Assembly (NCBI RefSeq): GCF_015645385.1
Contig: NZ_JADOET010000001.1
Coordinates: 709,365 to 773,364, forward strand
Direction: 5' to 3'
Length of the DNA: 64,000 nucleotides
Source: Winogradskyella marina
Lineage (GTDB): Bacteria > Bacteroidota > Bacteroidia > Flavobacteriales > Flavobacteriaceae
The notes beneath the pieces are model-generated. The model did no database searches. It saw only the letters and a list, made by a program, of their open reading frames with translations, and was not told the DNA's origin. Shown here one piece after another: positions 44,664 through 54,600 of this stretch (positions within the stretch are counted from its first letter, which is position 1; every line of letters starts with the position of its first letter). Position numbers and translations under genes: made by a program.

Positions 44664-45383
44664 ATGGATAATCAATTCCCAAATCACTCCTCAGAAAAAA
44701 TATTAATAGGTCATATTTCTGAGGTTGAACGCACTGCTTTTTACAAAAAAACATACTCACACGTTGCAGGTGGTGTGTTAGTATTTATTTTATTCGAATA
44801 TCTTCTATTACAAAGTGAAACCGTAGTCAACTTTATGCTTTCTATGACTCAAGGTTATAAATGGTTATTACTCTTAGGAGGGTTCATGTTAGCTACAAAT
44901 TATGCTGAAAGCATGGCTATGAAAACAACTGATAAAAATAAGCAGTATCTAGCCTACGGCATTTACATATTTTTTGAAGCCTTAATTTTTGTACCTATGT
45001 TGTATATAGTGACAGAGCTTATGGGACCATCTGGTTCTGAGGTCCTTTATCAGGCATCGATTGTAACTTTAGCGTTATTCACAGGTTTATCTGCCGCTGT
45101 GTTAATGACAAAAACCGATTTCTCATTCTTAAAAACAGGATTAACTATAGGTTTCTTTATAGCGATAGGTCTAATTATAGCAGGAGCAATTTTTGGTTTC
45201 AATTTAGGTCTATGGTTCTCTGTAGCGATGTGTTTATTAGCAGGAGGCTCTATTTTGTATCAAACCTCTAATTTAGTAAAGACCTATGGAGTTGAAGATT
45301 ATATTCCGGCAGCTTTAGGGTTATTTGCATCCTTAATGCTATTATTCTGGTATATTTTAAGAATATTTATGTCTAGAGATTAA
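44664..45383 (+). CDS. Bax inhibitor-1/YccA family membrane protein
   Basis: The 239-residue protein has a hydrophilic N-terminus (ERTAFYKKTYSHVAGG) and seven membrane helices, the BI-1/TMBIM layout. Family members are implicated in ion homeostasis and, in bacteria, in control of FtsH proteolysis (YccA). No nearby gene narrows its role. A strong terminator follows. Confidence 0.9.
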   Translation: MDNQFPNHSSEKILIGHISEVERTAFYKKTYSHVAGGVLVFILFEYLLLQSETVVNFMLSMTQGYKWLLLLGGFMLATNYAESMAMKTTDKNKQYLAYGIYIFFEALIFVPMLYIVTELMGPSGSEVLYQASIVTLALFTGLSAAVLMTKTDFSFLKTGLTIGFFIAIGLIIAGAIFGFNLGLWFSVAMCLLAGGSILYQTSNLVKTYGVEDYIPAALGLFASLMLLFWYILRIFMSRD

Positions 45384-45403
45384 ACTCAAATTATACAAAA
45401 AAT

Positions 45404-45439
45404 GAAAAGCCTAACTAAAACTTTTAGTTGGGCTTTTTT
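45404..45439 (+). terminator. intrinsic terminator
   Basis: AAAAGCCTAACTAAAA pairs with TTTTAGTTGGGCTTTT (one wobble) and is followed by T residues. Confidence 0.85.
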
Positions 45440-45545
45440 AATAGATATTTTATTTTGACCCGATTAGTGTTAAAAAAATCAAAATAAGGGTAATATAACA
45501 CACAATGCTGTCAAATCTATTGTATTCTAAAGCGTATAAGCGTCG

Positions 45546-45553
45546 TACATTTG
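45546..45553 (+). promoter_or_regulatory. -7 promoter box of the 35-codon ORF
   Basis: TACATTTG is an exact TAnnTTTG box; a TTG lies 23 bases upstream at 45520. It precedes the ATG at 45586 by 32 bases. Confidence 0.6.
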
Positions 45554-45585
45554 CACCTCGAAAAAAAAGAGATAATAAATAAATT

Positions 45586-45693
45586 ATGAAATTAAATAAG
45601 CAAATAACAGCAGAGAGCAAAGTTGGAACAAAAACTAAACAATTTAGTAACGCAAGCTCAATGATTTGGAATACAAGAAGACGTTATAAATAA
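45586..45693 (+). CDS. 35-residue basic peptide, unknown
   Basis: The short open frame encodes MKLNKQITAESKVGTKTKQ and ends SSMIWNTRRRYK, rich in Lys, Arg, Ser and Thr, with no signal peptide or membrane segment. It has its own -7 box and is followed after 22 bases by a strong terminator, so a dedicated small transcript is likely. I recognise no family. It could be a real small protein, or a leader peptide with regulatory function. The basic character would suit a ribosome- or nucleic-acid-associated peptide. Confidence 0.55.
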   Translation: MKLNKQITAESKVGTKTKQFSNASSMIWNTRRRYK

Positions 45694-45715
45694 GAGTTAA
45701 TAAACTTAAAAAAGC

Positions 45716-45748
45716 AAAAAGCCCCTCCAAGTTTGGAAGGGCTTTTTT
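45716..45748. terminator. bidirectional intrinsic terminator
   Basis: AAAAAGCCCCTCCAA and TTGGAAGGGCTTTTTT pair with one mismatch; it serves the small ORF on the plus strand and rng on the minus strand. Confidence 0.85.
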
Positions 45749-45756
45749 AATAGATA

Positions 45757-47301
45757 TTATTTGATTTTGTTACCATCTTTATCATAAATATGGTATTCAA
45801 GATATGTGTAAGCATCTCTAGGTAAAACTTTTACCCATTTTTTATGTTCAATAAACCACTTTGAACGTGGTGATGGAAACCCTTTGGTCAAAAAGGCTGC
45901 TATAAAAGGATGTGCATTAAGTGTTACCTTTTTATAGTCTTTTTTGAAAATTCGTTGTAGATCTTGATTAATACGCTCCACCACTTTAATTGGCGCTTCG
46001 ATTTCGTCTCCTCCTATTAGGTTCGGATTTTCTTCTTTCGTTTTAATATTGCGTTCTGGCCTAACGCGTTGTCTGGTAATTTGCACTAATCCAAACTTAC
46101 TCGGCGGCAATATTTTATGCTTTGCTTTATCATCTTTCATCTCATCTCTAAGATAATTATAAAGCTTTTTTCTGTTCTCTGCTTTACCCATATCAATAAA
46201 ATCGATAACGATAATGCCTCCCATATCACGTAAACGCAATTGTCTTGCAATTTCTTGGGCAGAGATCATGTTGACTTCTAGAGCGGTATCTTCTTGGTTT
46301 TTTTCTTTATTAGAACGGTTACCACTGTTAACATCAACAACATGCAATGCTTCAGTATGTTCTATTACCAAGTACGCTCCTTTTGCCATAGAAACCGTTC
46401 TACCAAATGATGTTTTAATCTGACGTTCTATGCCAAATTTCTCAAAAATTGGAACACCATTTTTGTAATACTTTACTATAGATTCTTTTTTTGGTGCAAT
46501 TTGTTGCACATAATCTTTTACTTGTACATACATTTCTTCATCATCTACTATGATACCAGAGAATGAATCGTTAAAAATATCTCTCAAAATAGAGGATGCT
46601 TTATTCATTTCTCCCAATACTTTAGTTGGGTGATGCGCTTTGTACAATTTTTTACACATTGCCGTCCATCTATCCAGCAAATTTTGTAAATCAGTGTCGA
46701 GCTCGGCAACTTTCTTGCCTTCTGCTACAGTACGAATAATAACTCCAAACCCTTTAGGTGTGATACTTTTTACGAGTCTTTTAAGACGGTCTTTTTCTTC
46801 TTGCGAATCAATTTTTTGTGAAATTGAAATACGATTAGAAAACGGGACCAAGACAATGTATCTTCCGGCAATAGATAATTCAGAGCTAATGCGTGGACCC
46901 TTTGTAGAGATCGGTTCTTTTACTACTTGTACTAATAGGGATTGATTAGATTTAATGGCGTTTGCTATGCTGCCATTTTTATCTAAATCTTTCTCCATAG
47001 GAAAGTCTTTAAGGGTATAATCCTTTAATTTCCCTGTGCTTACACGTTTAATGAATTTTAAAAGTGAAGGCAATTGCGGTCCTAGATCATGATAGTGTAA
47101 AAAACCATCTTTCTCATAGCCAACGTTAACAAACGCAGCGTTTAAACCAGGAATAACTTTACGGATTTTGGCAATAAAAATATCACCAACCGCAAAGTTG
47201 TTATCCTCTTCATCTTTATGTAATTCAATAAGTTTTCCATCTTTTAATAAGGCAAAATCAACAATATCTGAACTCGATCTTACGATTAATTCCTTGTTCA
47301 T
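45757..47301 (-). CDS. rng: ribonuclease E/G family endoribonuclease
   Basis: The 514-residue enzyme is of RNase G size, lacking the long C-terminal degradosome scaffold of RNase E. It has the S1 domain (VGDIFIAKIRKVIPGLNAAFVNVGYEKDGFLH), the 5'-sensor and DNase I-like regions, and the catalytic motif DVNSGNRSNKEKNQEDTALE...DFIDMG. The zinc-link CPxCxG motif of Escherichia RNase E/G is not obvious. It matures rRNA and initiates mRNA decay. A terminator with T-run is at its 3' end. Confidence 0.95.
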   Translation of the reverse strand: MNKELIVRSSSDIVDFALLKDGKLIELHKDEEDNNFAVGDIFIAKIRKVIPGLNAAFVNVGYEKDGFLHYHDLGPQLPSLLKFIKRVSTGKLKDYTLKDFPMEKDLDKNGSIANAIKSNQSLLVQVVKEPISTKGPRISSELSIAGRYIVLVPFSNRISISQKIDSQEEKDRLKRLVKSITPKGFGVIIRTVAEGKKVAELDTDLQNLLDRWTAMCKKLYKAHHPTKVLGEMNKASSILRDIFNDSFSGIIVDDEEMYVQVKDYVQQIAPKKESIVKYYKNGVPIFEKFGIERQIKTSFGRTVSMAKGAYLVIEHTEALHVVDVNSGNRSNKEKNQEDTALEVNMISAQEIARQLRLRDMGGIIVIDFIDMGKAENRKKLYNYLRDEMKDDKAKHKILPPSKFGLVQITRQRVRPERNIKTKEENPNLIGGDEIEAPIKVVERINQDLQRIFKKDYKKVTLNAHPFIAAFLTKGFPSPRSKWFIEHKKWVKVLPRDAYTYLEYHIYDKDGNKIK

Positions 47302-47443
47302 AATGTTAATTTATATCTAACTCTTCATTGAGATAGATGGATTTTACTAAATTATTTGACACAGGATGTAATATCCAACAAATCGAATAGCACTCTATTA
47401 AATGCTATTAAATTCTATATCAAAGAACGTTTCATTTAAACTG

Positions 47444-47469
47444 AAAAAAGTAGTTATAAAACTACTTTT
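47444..47469 (-). terminator. intrinsic terminator downstream of the 29-aa gene
   Basis: AAAAGTAGTT and AACTACTTTT form a perfect 10-bp stem with a 4-base loop. On the minus strand the stem runs into six T residues, ending the hup/29-aa transcript before rng. Confidence 0.85.
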
Positions 47470-47475
47470 AACAAT

Positions 47476-47565
47476 TTATTTCTTTTTGTGACGATTCGCA
47501 CGTCTACGCTTTTTACGCTTGTGCGTCGCTACCTTGTGTCTTTTTCTTTTTTTCCCACTTGGCAT
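47476..47565 (-). CDS. 29-residue highly basic peptide, likely ribosome-associated
   Basis: The product, MPSGKKRKRHKVATHKRKKR followed by nine more basic residues, has 20 Lys, Arg or His in 29 positions and no hydrophobic core. It lies between hup and rng, upstream of a strong terminator. Such tiny arginine/lysine peptides are typical of ribosomal or RNA-binding extensions, so a small ribosomal protein (compare bTHX or bL38-type proteins reported in Bacteroidota) is a reasonable guess, but I cannot assign it. Too short for most gene finders. Confidence 0.65.
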   Translation of the reverse strand: MPSGKKRKRHKVATHKRKKRRRANRHKKK

Positions 47566-47609
47566 AATAAATAATGCTTTTTAGATTAATATTTTGTTTA
47601 AATGCTTTC

Positions 47610-47900
47610 TTAGTTTACTTCAACATTAGACTTTACTCCTTCTAAAAATACTTTAGCAGGCTTAAATGCTGGGATGTTGTGTGCTGGAATTTTTATTGTA
47701 GTATTTTTTGAAATATTACGACCTGTTTTTTCAGCTCTTGTTTTAATGATAAAACTTCCGAAACCTCTTAAATATACGTTATCTCCGCTTTCTAAAGATG
47801 TCTTCACTTCTTCCATGAATGTTTCAACAGTGGCTTGTACGTCACCTTTTTCTATACCTAATTTATCAGATATTTTCGCTACTAAATCAGCTTTTGTCAT
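47610..47900 (-). CDS. hup: HU-family DNA-binding protein
   Basis: The 96-residue protein has the HU/IHF fold: helical N-terminus MTKADLVAKISDKLGIEKGDV, the RGFGSF turn and the arm region KTGRNISKNTTIKIPAHNIPAFKPAK. The conserved Pro in the KIPA segment at the arm tip is expected. It compacts and bends DNA as a dimer. A good promoter lies at 47943-47975. Confidence 0.96.
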   Translation of the reverse strand: MTKADLVAKISDKLGIEKGDVQATVETFMEEVKTSLESGDNVYLRGFGSFIIKTRAEKTGRNISKNTTIKIPAHNIPAFKPAKVFLEGVKSNVEVN

Positions 47901-47942
47901 TTTTTACTAGTTTTAGGGGTTACTATAATTTTATAAGGGATG

Positions 47943-47975
47943 CAAATATAGGTAATTTAATTTCAATAGTTCAAA
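47943..47975 (-). promoter_or_regulatory. promoter of hup
   Basis: On the minus strand TTTG (47972-47975), 21 bases, then TATATTTG (47943-47950), matching both elements of the Bacteroidota consensus. The hup start is about 40 bases downstream. Confidence 0.75.
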
Positions 47976-48036
47976 CGTAATTAATTAAAATTTAACACAA
48001 TAAACATTTAATTTTGCTTTTCATTAAAAAAATTAA

Positions 48037-49077
48037 ATGGATTTCAACACAAAACTAATCAATTGGTACTCAGTCAAAAAGCGAAAATTACCATGGAGAA
48101 AAACACGTAATCCCTATCATATTTGGCTATCAGAAATTATTTTACAACAAACACAAGTTAAGCAAGGATTACCATATTATGACGCATTTGTTGCCAATTA
48201 CCCTACTGTTTTTGATCTTGCTGAAGCATCTGAATCGGATATTTTAAAACTTTGGCAAGGATTAGGATATTATTCTAGAGCTCGAAATCTTCATGCGTCA
48301 GCTAAATATATTGTAAATGAACTTAAAGGTGAATTTCCAGACAATTATAAAGACTTATTAAAGCTAAAAGGAGTTGGTGATTATACAGCAAGTGCCATTG
48401 CTTCTATTGCGTTCAACGAAGTTGCTGCTGTTGTAGATGGTAATGTGTATCGTGTATTATCGCGTTATTTCGGAATTGACACTCCAATAAACTCAACTGA
48501 AGGTATAAAAGAATTCAAAGCATTGGCTTCTTCTTTAATAGATCACAATCAGCCAGCAACCTACAACCAAGCTATTATGGAATTTGGTGCTTTACAATGC
48601 AAGCCTAAAAATCCGGATTGTTCCATTTGCCCTTTCCAAGATAGTTGTGTTGCTATACAAAAGCAAAAGGTTGACCTACTTCCTATAAAATTAAAGAAAA
48701 CGAAAGTTACCGTTAAATACTTTAATTATTTGGTGTTTATAGATCAACATAAAAAGACACTATTTGAAAAACGTACTAAAAAAGGAATATGGCAACAGCT
48801 CTATCAATTTCCTTTAATAGAATCTGAAAAAAGTTTAACTGCAAATGAATTTCATCTTTTAAATTTTGATGCGGCCGCATTAACAACTGAATCTTTCGAT
48901 TACTCCTTATATAATGAAACAGATATTGTTCACAAATTATCTCACCAACACCTTTACACTAAGTTTTGGATTATAGAGGTAAAGTCACTTCCTAAAGAAG
49001 CAATTTTAGTTAATTCACTTTCAAAATATCCTGCTCCTGTGCTTATAAGTGACTTTATTGACAATTTCAGTTTTTAG
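48037..49077 (+). CDS. mutY: A/G-specific adenine glycosylase MutY
   Basis: The 346-residue enzyme removes adenine mispaired with 8-oxoguanine. It has the HhH motif with Lys/Asp in LKLKGVGDYTASAIASIAFNE, the catalytic Asp in VVDGNVYRVLSRYFG and the 4Fe-4S site C-x6-C-x2-C-x5-C in CKPKNPDCSICPFQDSC. The C-terminal NUDIX-like domain that reads 8-oxoG is present (YFNYLVFI...). It heads the conserved mutY-ssb-gldE-gldD group. Confidence 0.97.
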   Translation: MDFNTKLINWYSVKKRKLPWRKTRNPYHIWLSEIILQQTQVKQGLPYYDAFVANYPTVFDLAEASESDILKLWQGLGYYSRARNLHASAKYIVNELKGEFPDNYKDLLKLKGVGDYTASAIASIAFNEVAAVVDGNVYRVLSRYFGIDTPINSTEGIKEFKALASSLIDHNQPATYNQAIMEFGALQCKPKNPDCSICPFQDSCVAIQKQKVDLLPIKLKKTKVTVKYFNYLVFIDQHKKTLFEKRTKKGIWQQLYQFPLIESEKSLTANEFHLLNFDAAALTTESFDYSLYNETDIVHKLSHQHLYTKFWIIEVKSLPKEAILVNSLSKYPAPVLISDFIDNFSF

Positions 49078-49134
49078 AACCTTAAAGAAATCACATTTTT
49101 TTACTACTTTTAAACTAGTGACTAAGCAATTGAG

Positions 49135-49142
49135 TAACTTTG
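49135..49142 (+). promoter_or_regulatory. -7 promoter box of ssb
   Basis: TAACTTTG matches TAnnTTTG and is 23 bases before the ssb ATG. Confidence 0.5.
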
Positions 49143-49165
49143 TAATCAATTAAAAATTAAATATT

Positions 49166-49612
49166 ATGTCTGGAACCTTAAATAAAGTGATGCTAATTGG
49201 AAACTTAGGAGATGAAGTAAAAATGCACTATTTTGATGATAAAAATTGTGTTGGCCGCTTTCCAATAGCTACGAGTGAAACGTATATTAGTAAACAGACT
49301 AATGAGCGCATATCTAATACAGAATGGCATAATATAGTTGTTAGAAATAAAGCTGCTGAAATTTGTGAAAAATACCTTTCTAAAGGTGACAAGGTCTATA
49401 TTGAGGGTAGAATAAAAACTAGAAAATGGACGGACGATAAAGGTATGGAGCGTTATTCTACAGAAATACAATGTGATGAATTTACATTTTTAACTCCTAA
49501 AACGGATCAACAACGACCAAAAACGTCTAACACACCAAATGCTAATCCTCAATCGCAACCATCTGCATCGACTACTTCAGAACAAGAAGGTGATGATGAT
49601 TTGCCATTTTAA
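49166..49612 (+). CDS. ssb: single-stranded DNA-binding protein
   Basis: The 148-residue SSB has an N-terminal OB-fold (MSGTLNKVMLIGNLGDEV...WHNIVV...GKVYIEGRIKTRKW) and a disordered Pro/Ser/Thr-rich linker ending in DDDLPF, the acidic tip that recruits repair proteins. It binds single-stranded DNA during replication and repair. It lies between mutY and gldE on the same strand, a conserved Flavobacteria order. Confidence 0.97.
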   Translation: MSGTLNKVMLIGNLGDEVKMHYFDDKNCVGRFPIATSETYISKQTNERISNTEWHNIVVRNKAAEICEKYLSKGDKVYIEGRIKTRKWTDDKGMERYSTEIQCDEFTFLTPKTDQQRPKTSNTPNANPQSQPSASTTSEQEGDDDLPF

Positions 49613-49632
49613 CCATTTAATATAACTTTATC

Positions 49633-50976
49633 TTGGACCCAGAACCCACGGTTTTAATATCCTCTTTATTAATTGCTAATACTTCTTTTATAACAAGCAT
49701 CATTGTGCTCGTAGTGTTACTGCTGTGTTCCGCTTTAATTTCTGGAGCAGAAGTAGCCTTGTTTTCGCTTACCAAATCTAACTTAGACGACGGTTTAGAA
49801 AACAAATCGCCAGGCATGCAAATAATTGCATCACTGTTAGAACGTCCCAAAAAGTTATTGGCCACTATTTTAGTCGCTAATAATTTTATCAATATTGCTA
49901 TTGTTATATTGTTTGCATCCATCAGCGACACCGTTTTTGACGATATTAATTACTCCATTAATTTTTATTTTTTCGACGTTAAACTTGCCTTTTTTGTTAA
50001 AGTTATTTTAGCGACATTTTTAATTTTACTATTCGGAGAAATTATCCCTAAGATTTACGCTAGTAGAAATAGTGTAAAATTTTCTTCATTTATGGCGAAA
50101 CCGCTTAAGGTATTAGACGTTGTGTTTTCACCCTTAAGCTTACCGATGCGATATGTAACGATTCAAATTCATAATAAATTTGGAAAACAACGCTCTAACC
50201 TTAGTGTCGATCAATTATCGCAAGCCTTAGAGTTAACAGATGATAACGACACCACACAAGAAGAACAAAAACTATTAAAAGGCATTGTTTCTTTTGGAAA
50301 CACAGATACCAAACAAGTGATGCGACCACGTATGGATTTGTTTGCTTTGAGTGTAAATACTCCATACAAAACTATTATTACCGAAATTATTGAAAATGGT
50401 TATTCTAGAATTCCCGTTTACGAAGAAAGTATAGATACGATTAAAGGTGTGCTTTATGTAAAAGATTTATTACCACATCTAAATAAGAAAACATTTGATT
50501 GGACTACAATTTTACGAGCGCCTTTCTTTGTGCCAGAAAACAAGAAACTAGATGATTTAATGGTAGAATTTCAAACCAAAAAAGTGCATCTTGCCGTTGT
50601 GGTTGATGAGTATGGCGGAACATCTGGCTTAGTGTCGCTTGAGGATATTATTGAAGAAATTGTTGGTGATATAAGTGACGAGTACGATGATGATGATTTA
50701 GTTTACACCAAACTAGATAATAACAATTATAGTTTTGAAGGCAAAACACCTTTAAAAGATGTGTACAAAATAGTTGGTATTGAAGCCGATGTTGTACTTT
50801 TTGAAGACCGAAAAGGTGATGCAGAAACACTCGCTGGATTTGTTTTGGAAATTTCGGGTGGATTTCCTAGAATAGGAAGTAAAATAAATTTCGAAAATTA
50901 CGTTTTTACTGTAGAAGCTTTAGAGCGAAAACGCATAAAACAAATTAAACTTACGTTTTTAGAGCAACACGTATAA
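49633..50976 (+). CDS. gldE: gliding motility-associated protein GldE (CBS-domain transporter family)
   Basis: The 447-residue protein belongs to the CorC/HlyC-like family: an N-terminal DUF21 membrane domain (about residues 15-190), tandem CBS domains (about 210-345) with YVKDLL and the VVDEYGGTSGLVSLEDIIEEIVGDI signature, and a C-terminal CorC domain. In Flavobacterium GldE supports gliding, overlapping functionally with other family members. I accept the TTG at 49633 because MDPEP fits the usual start; gldD follows 41 bases later. Confidence 0.93.
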   Translation: MDPEPTVLISSLLIANTSFITSIIVLVVLLLCSALISGAEVALFSLTKSNLDDGLENKSPGMQIIASLLERPKKLLATILVANNFINIAIVILFASISDTVFDDINYSINFYFFDVKLAFFVKVILATFLILLFGEIIPKIYASRNSVKFSSFMAKPLKVLDVVFSPLSLPMRYVTIQIHNKFGKQRSNLSVDQLSQALELTDDNDTTQEEQKLLKGIVSFGNTDTKQVMRPRMDLFALSVNTPYKTIITEIIENGYSRIPVYEESIDTIKGVLYVKDLLPHLNKKTFDWTTILRAPFFVPENKKLDDLMVEFQTKKVHLAVVVDEYGGTSGLVSLEDIIEEIVGDISDEYDDDDLVYTKLDNNNYSFEGKTPLKDVYKIVGIEADVVLFEDRKGDAETLAGFVLEISGGFPRIGSKINFENYVFTVEALERKRIKQIKLTFLEQHV

Positions 50977-51017
50977 ACACGCTAAGTCCAAGAACAATAA
51001 AACCATAGAGAAAACAC

Positions 51018-51587
51018 ATGAGACGACTAGTTTTACCTATTTTAAGTGTATTAATGTTAAGTTGCGGAGATGATTCTTTACCGAAACCTAAAGGGTATTT
51101 AAGACTTGAATACCCAAATGCCAAGTATGAAAAAACTCAAATACCTTTACCGTTTTCATTTGAAAAAAACGAACTAGCAGATCCTATTAAGTCTGTTAAA
51201 TCTTCGGGTAATACTAACGGAGTAGATATCAAATACACTCCTCTAAAAGCAACGATCTATCTCACTTACAAAGAAGTTAAAAATGGTAATATTGATAGTT
51301 TACTTAGAGATGCACAAAACCTCACACAAAAACACGCTATAAAAGCTGATGAAATTTCTCATAAGGTATATGAGAACAAAGAGGCAAATGTTTATGGTAT
51401 GTTATATGAAATTGGAGGAGATGCCGCGTCACAATCCCAATTTTATGTTACAGATAGTATTAATCATTTTTTAAGTGGTTCGCTATATTTTTATGCAAAA
51501 CCCAACTATGATTCTATTTATCCGGCTTCAGAATATTTAAAAAAGGATATTACACATATTATGGAAACGATCCGTTGGAAAGAATAG
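51018..51587 (+). CDS. gldD: gliding motility lipoprotein GldD
   Basis: The 189-residue lipoprotein has lipobox LSC and the family signature DDSLPKPKGYLRLEYPNAKY just after it. GldD is needed for gliding in Flavobacterium and acts with the type IX secretion/gliding apparatus. It follows gldE in the conserved order. A perfect 13-bp terminator ends the unit. Confidence 0.95.
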   Translation: MRRLVLPILSVLMLSCGDDSLPKPKGYLRLEYPNAKYEKTQIPLPFSFEKNELADPIKSVKSSGNTNGVDIKYTPLKATIYLTYKEVKNGNIDSLLRDAQNLTQKHAIKADEISHKVYENKEANVYGMLYEIGGDAASQSQFYVTDSINHFLSGSLYFYAKPNYDSIYPASEYLKKDITHIMETIRWKE

Positions 51588-51615
51588 TTTTCAATCAAAT
51601 ACTGATAAAATAAAT

Positions 51616-51649
51616 AAAGCCTTTCTAAATACTTAGAAAGGCTTTTTAT
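51616..51649. terminator. bidirectional terminator between gldD and the Oar-like receptor
   Basis: AAAGCCTTTCTAA and TTAGAAAGGCTTT form a perfect 13-bp stem with a 4-base loop and A/T flanks on both sides. Confidence 0.9.
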
Positions 51650-51678
51650 TTTTAATGACTAATGTCTCTAAATGGTTT

Positions 51679-54600
51679 TTAGAATGTATATCTTAAACCA
51701 ACTTGCATTTGCCATCTTGAAGATTGTAATCCAGAATCATCAACGATATTCTTTGTCTCACCTGCTCTTTCGTCAAATGTAAACTGTGGTGTTGTTCCAT
51801 CTGAAGCAAACCCTTCAAAATCCAATAACTGAACTTGATCAAAGTTTGCAAATGTTCTTACACCCCATTCTTTATTTAAAAGATTAGTGAAGTTAAAAAT
51901 ATCCGCAGTGATTTCAAATTTGTGCACTTTTTTACCAAAAGTTATTCCAAATTCTTGAGCGAATTTTAAATCAATGATATGTGTCCAATCTGTACGATCA
52001 GCATTTCTTTCAGCAAACTGACCTCTTCTTGAACTTAAGTAATCATTACTTTCAATGTAAGCATCTAAAGCTTCCCATTGTTGTGCTGCAGTAACATCAC
52101 CATTATCAATTAAATGTGCTTCAGCAGCATTAGCTGGTACATAAGCTAAAGCTGAAAACGACCCTGTATCTGATAATAAACCACTTCCGTTTCCGCCATA
52201 TACGTAACTTAATGGACTACCTTCAGCTCCTTCGTAATACAAACCAATTCTAGTCTTAATTTTATCCGTCCACTTAAACTCTATAGTTGAGTTAGCTAAA
52301 ACACGGTGCCCTGGAGAGAAATCAGATGTGGATAAGTCTGGTCGGTTAGAACCATTTACTGTTTCTAGGTTTCTCCACTGCGAGCTATTTTGAGAGCTTG
52401 TTGCATCTAAAAGACCATCTGCATCACCGTAAGAATATGTTGCCGCAGTTCTAATATCAATTTTATCAGTAATAATATTCTTAGCTAATGTACCACTTAC
52501 GTTATACGAACTCCCTTCACCAGTATTAGTAGCTAAATAAATATCACTATAAGTATTATCTACTTTTTGAAAACCATAATTTGGTCTAGAACCTGCACCA
52601 GTTGTTGAAAACTGAGGTCCAGCTATGTTGATGTTTTCATATGTTACTGCCGTAATGTTGTCATTCCAAATAAAATCTGCAGAGAATGTGAAACCACCAG
52701 GTAATTTCTGATCTATTGCAATGTTAGTCTTAAACACTTGTGGTAACATAAAGTCTTTCGCAAATAAATCAATTTGTCCACCTATAGAACCACTACCTTG
52801 AGGAGGGTCTTGAAATTGTGTATTAGGATTTGGATTAAATTCTGGTGCATCAGAACCAGTTAACTGAATATACCCAGCTGTTAAACCGTTATTGTTATAA
52901 GTTCCACCAGGCCAAACCAAAGGCACTCTAGACGTAAAGATACCAAGACCACCACGTATTTGTGTAGATTTTTCACCATTTACATCCCAGTTAAATCCAA
53001 CTCTTGGTGACACATGAACGTTAGCATCAATGCCTTGCCCAACTCTTGCACCATGTAAATCTTTACCAGCATTTTCTAAAAGAGCTACGGTACGTGTATT
53101 AAAGTCGTCATTTTCTAAACCATCTTCCCAAAATGGAATATCGATTCTTACACCTGCTGTTAATTTAAAGTTATCTGTAAAGCTTACTTCATCTTGAATA
53201 TAAAGTCCGAATTGGAATAAATCAAATTCAGCAGCACCCTCTGAATCGTCACCGCTTCCGCCTAATAGTGAGTAACCATGACGGTATCTGTTCGGTGTAC
53301 CAGCATAAAATGAAGCTAAATCATCAAATCTATAATCTCCAAAGTTTTGTCTAAAAAAGACATTCATTGCAGATGAAAATTCGTTATTTGTACCAATAGT
53401 AATTGTATGTCTTCCTGAATAAATTTCGAAATTATCTGTTAGTGTAAATACACGTTGCTCTAATAAATTTGATGTAGAAAAGGGCTCCGTTCCAAAGTAA
53501 ATAGAAGAACCAGCTGCGTCAAAAATTTGAACAGAAGGAAAAGGATTTCCTGGAAAGCCTCTATCGTCATTTACAGATGTATAACCAACAACTAAATTAT
53601 TAGAGAATTTATTTCCTATTTTAGTATTTAACTCAAGAGCTGTAGAATTTGTGATAGATTCAAAGTCAATTGATCTATTAAAAAAGTTGATACTTCCCGA
53701 GTTAGATGCTCTTGCATTTAACTGGTTAGCCTTTACATAACTATGTTTTAATGAAAGTGTATTATTTTCATTAATATTCCAATCTATCTTAGCAATTAAC
53801 TTGTCACTAACAAGCGAAGATGTATTGTTAGCATAGCCACCAGCATCATATCCATAATTTGAAGATAAAAAATCTGTTAACGTATTTAAATCTGCTGCTG
53901 TAGCATCACCTCTATAATTAGAAATATTAAATGGTTGTGGAGTTTCTTGATCCTCTCTTTCGTAATTAACAAAGAAAAATAATTTATTTTCAATGATTGG
54001 CCCTCCTAATCTTACACCGTAAGTATTTGAAGAAAACTCATCTAACTTTTCTCTACTATCATCACCAGCTAAATCTATTGGCGTTTTACCAGCCAAATCT
54101 TGATTTCTTAAAAAGGTATATGCAGATCCAGTAAATGTGTTTGTACCAGATTTAGTAATCGCATTAATACTACCACCAGCAAAACCAGATTGTCTTACAT
54201 CAAAAGGAGCAACGTTAACCTGAAAAGATTCAATGGCATCCAAAGAAATTGGACTTACACCTGTTTGACCTCCATTGGTTCCGTTTCCAGCAAGCCCAAA
54301 AACATCATTATTTACTGCTCCATCAATATAAATAGCATTATACCTGTTGTTCTGACCAGCTATTGAGATAACATCATCTCCTGAAATTTTTGCTTGAGGA
54401 GTTAATCTTGCAAAGTCTGCAATATTTCTTGAAATAGAAGGCAATGTGTTAACTTGTCTTTGAGACACTTTAGTTTCAGCACCTGTCTTACCCGAATCAA
54501 AAATACTGTTGCTTTGACCGGTAATAACAACTTCTTCTAAGGTATTATCATCTTCAGAAAGAGAAATACTAATTCTTTTTGTTTCTCCAAGATTTAAATA

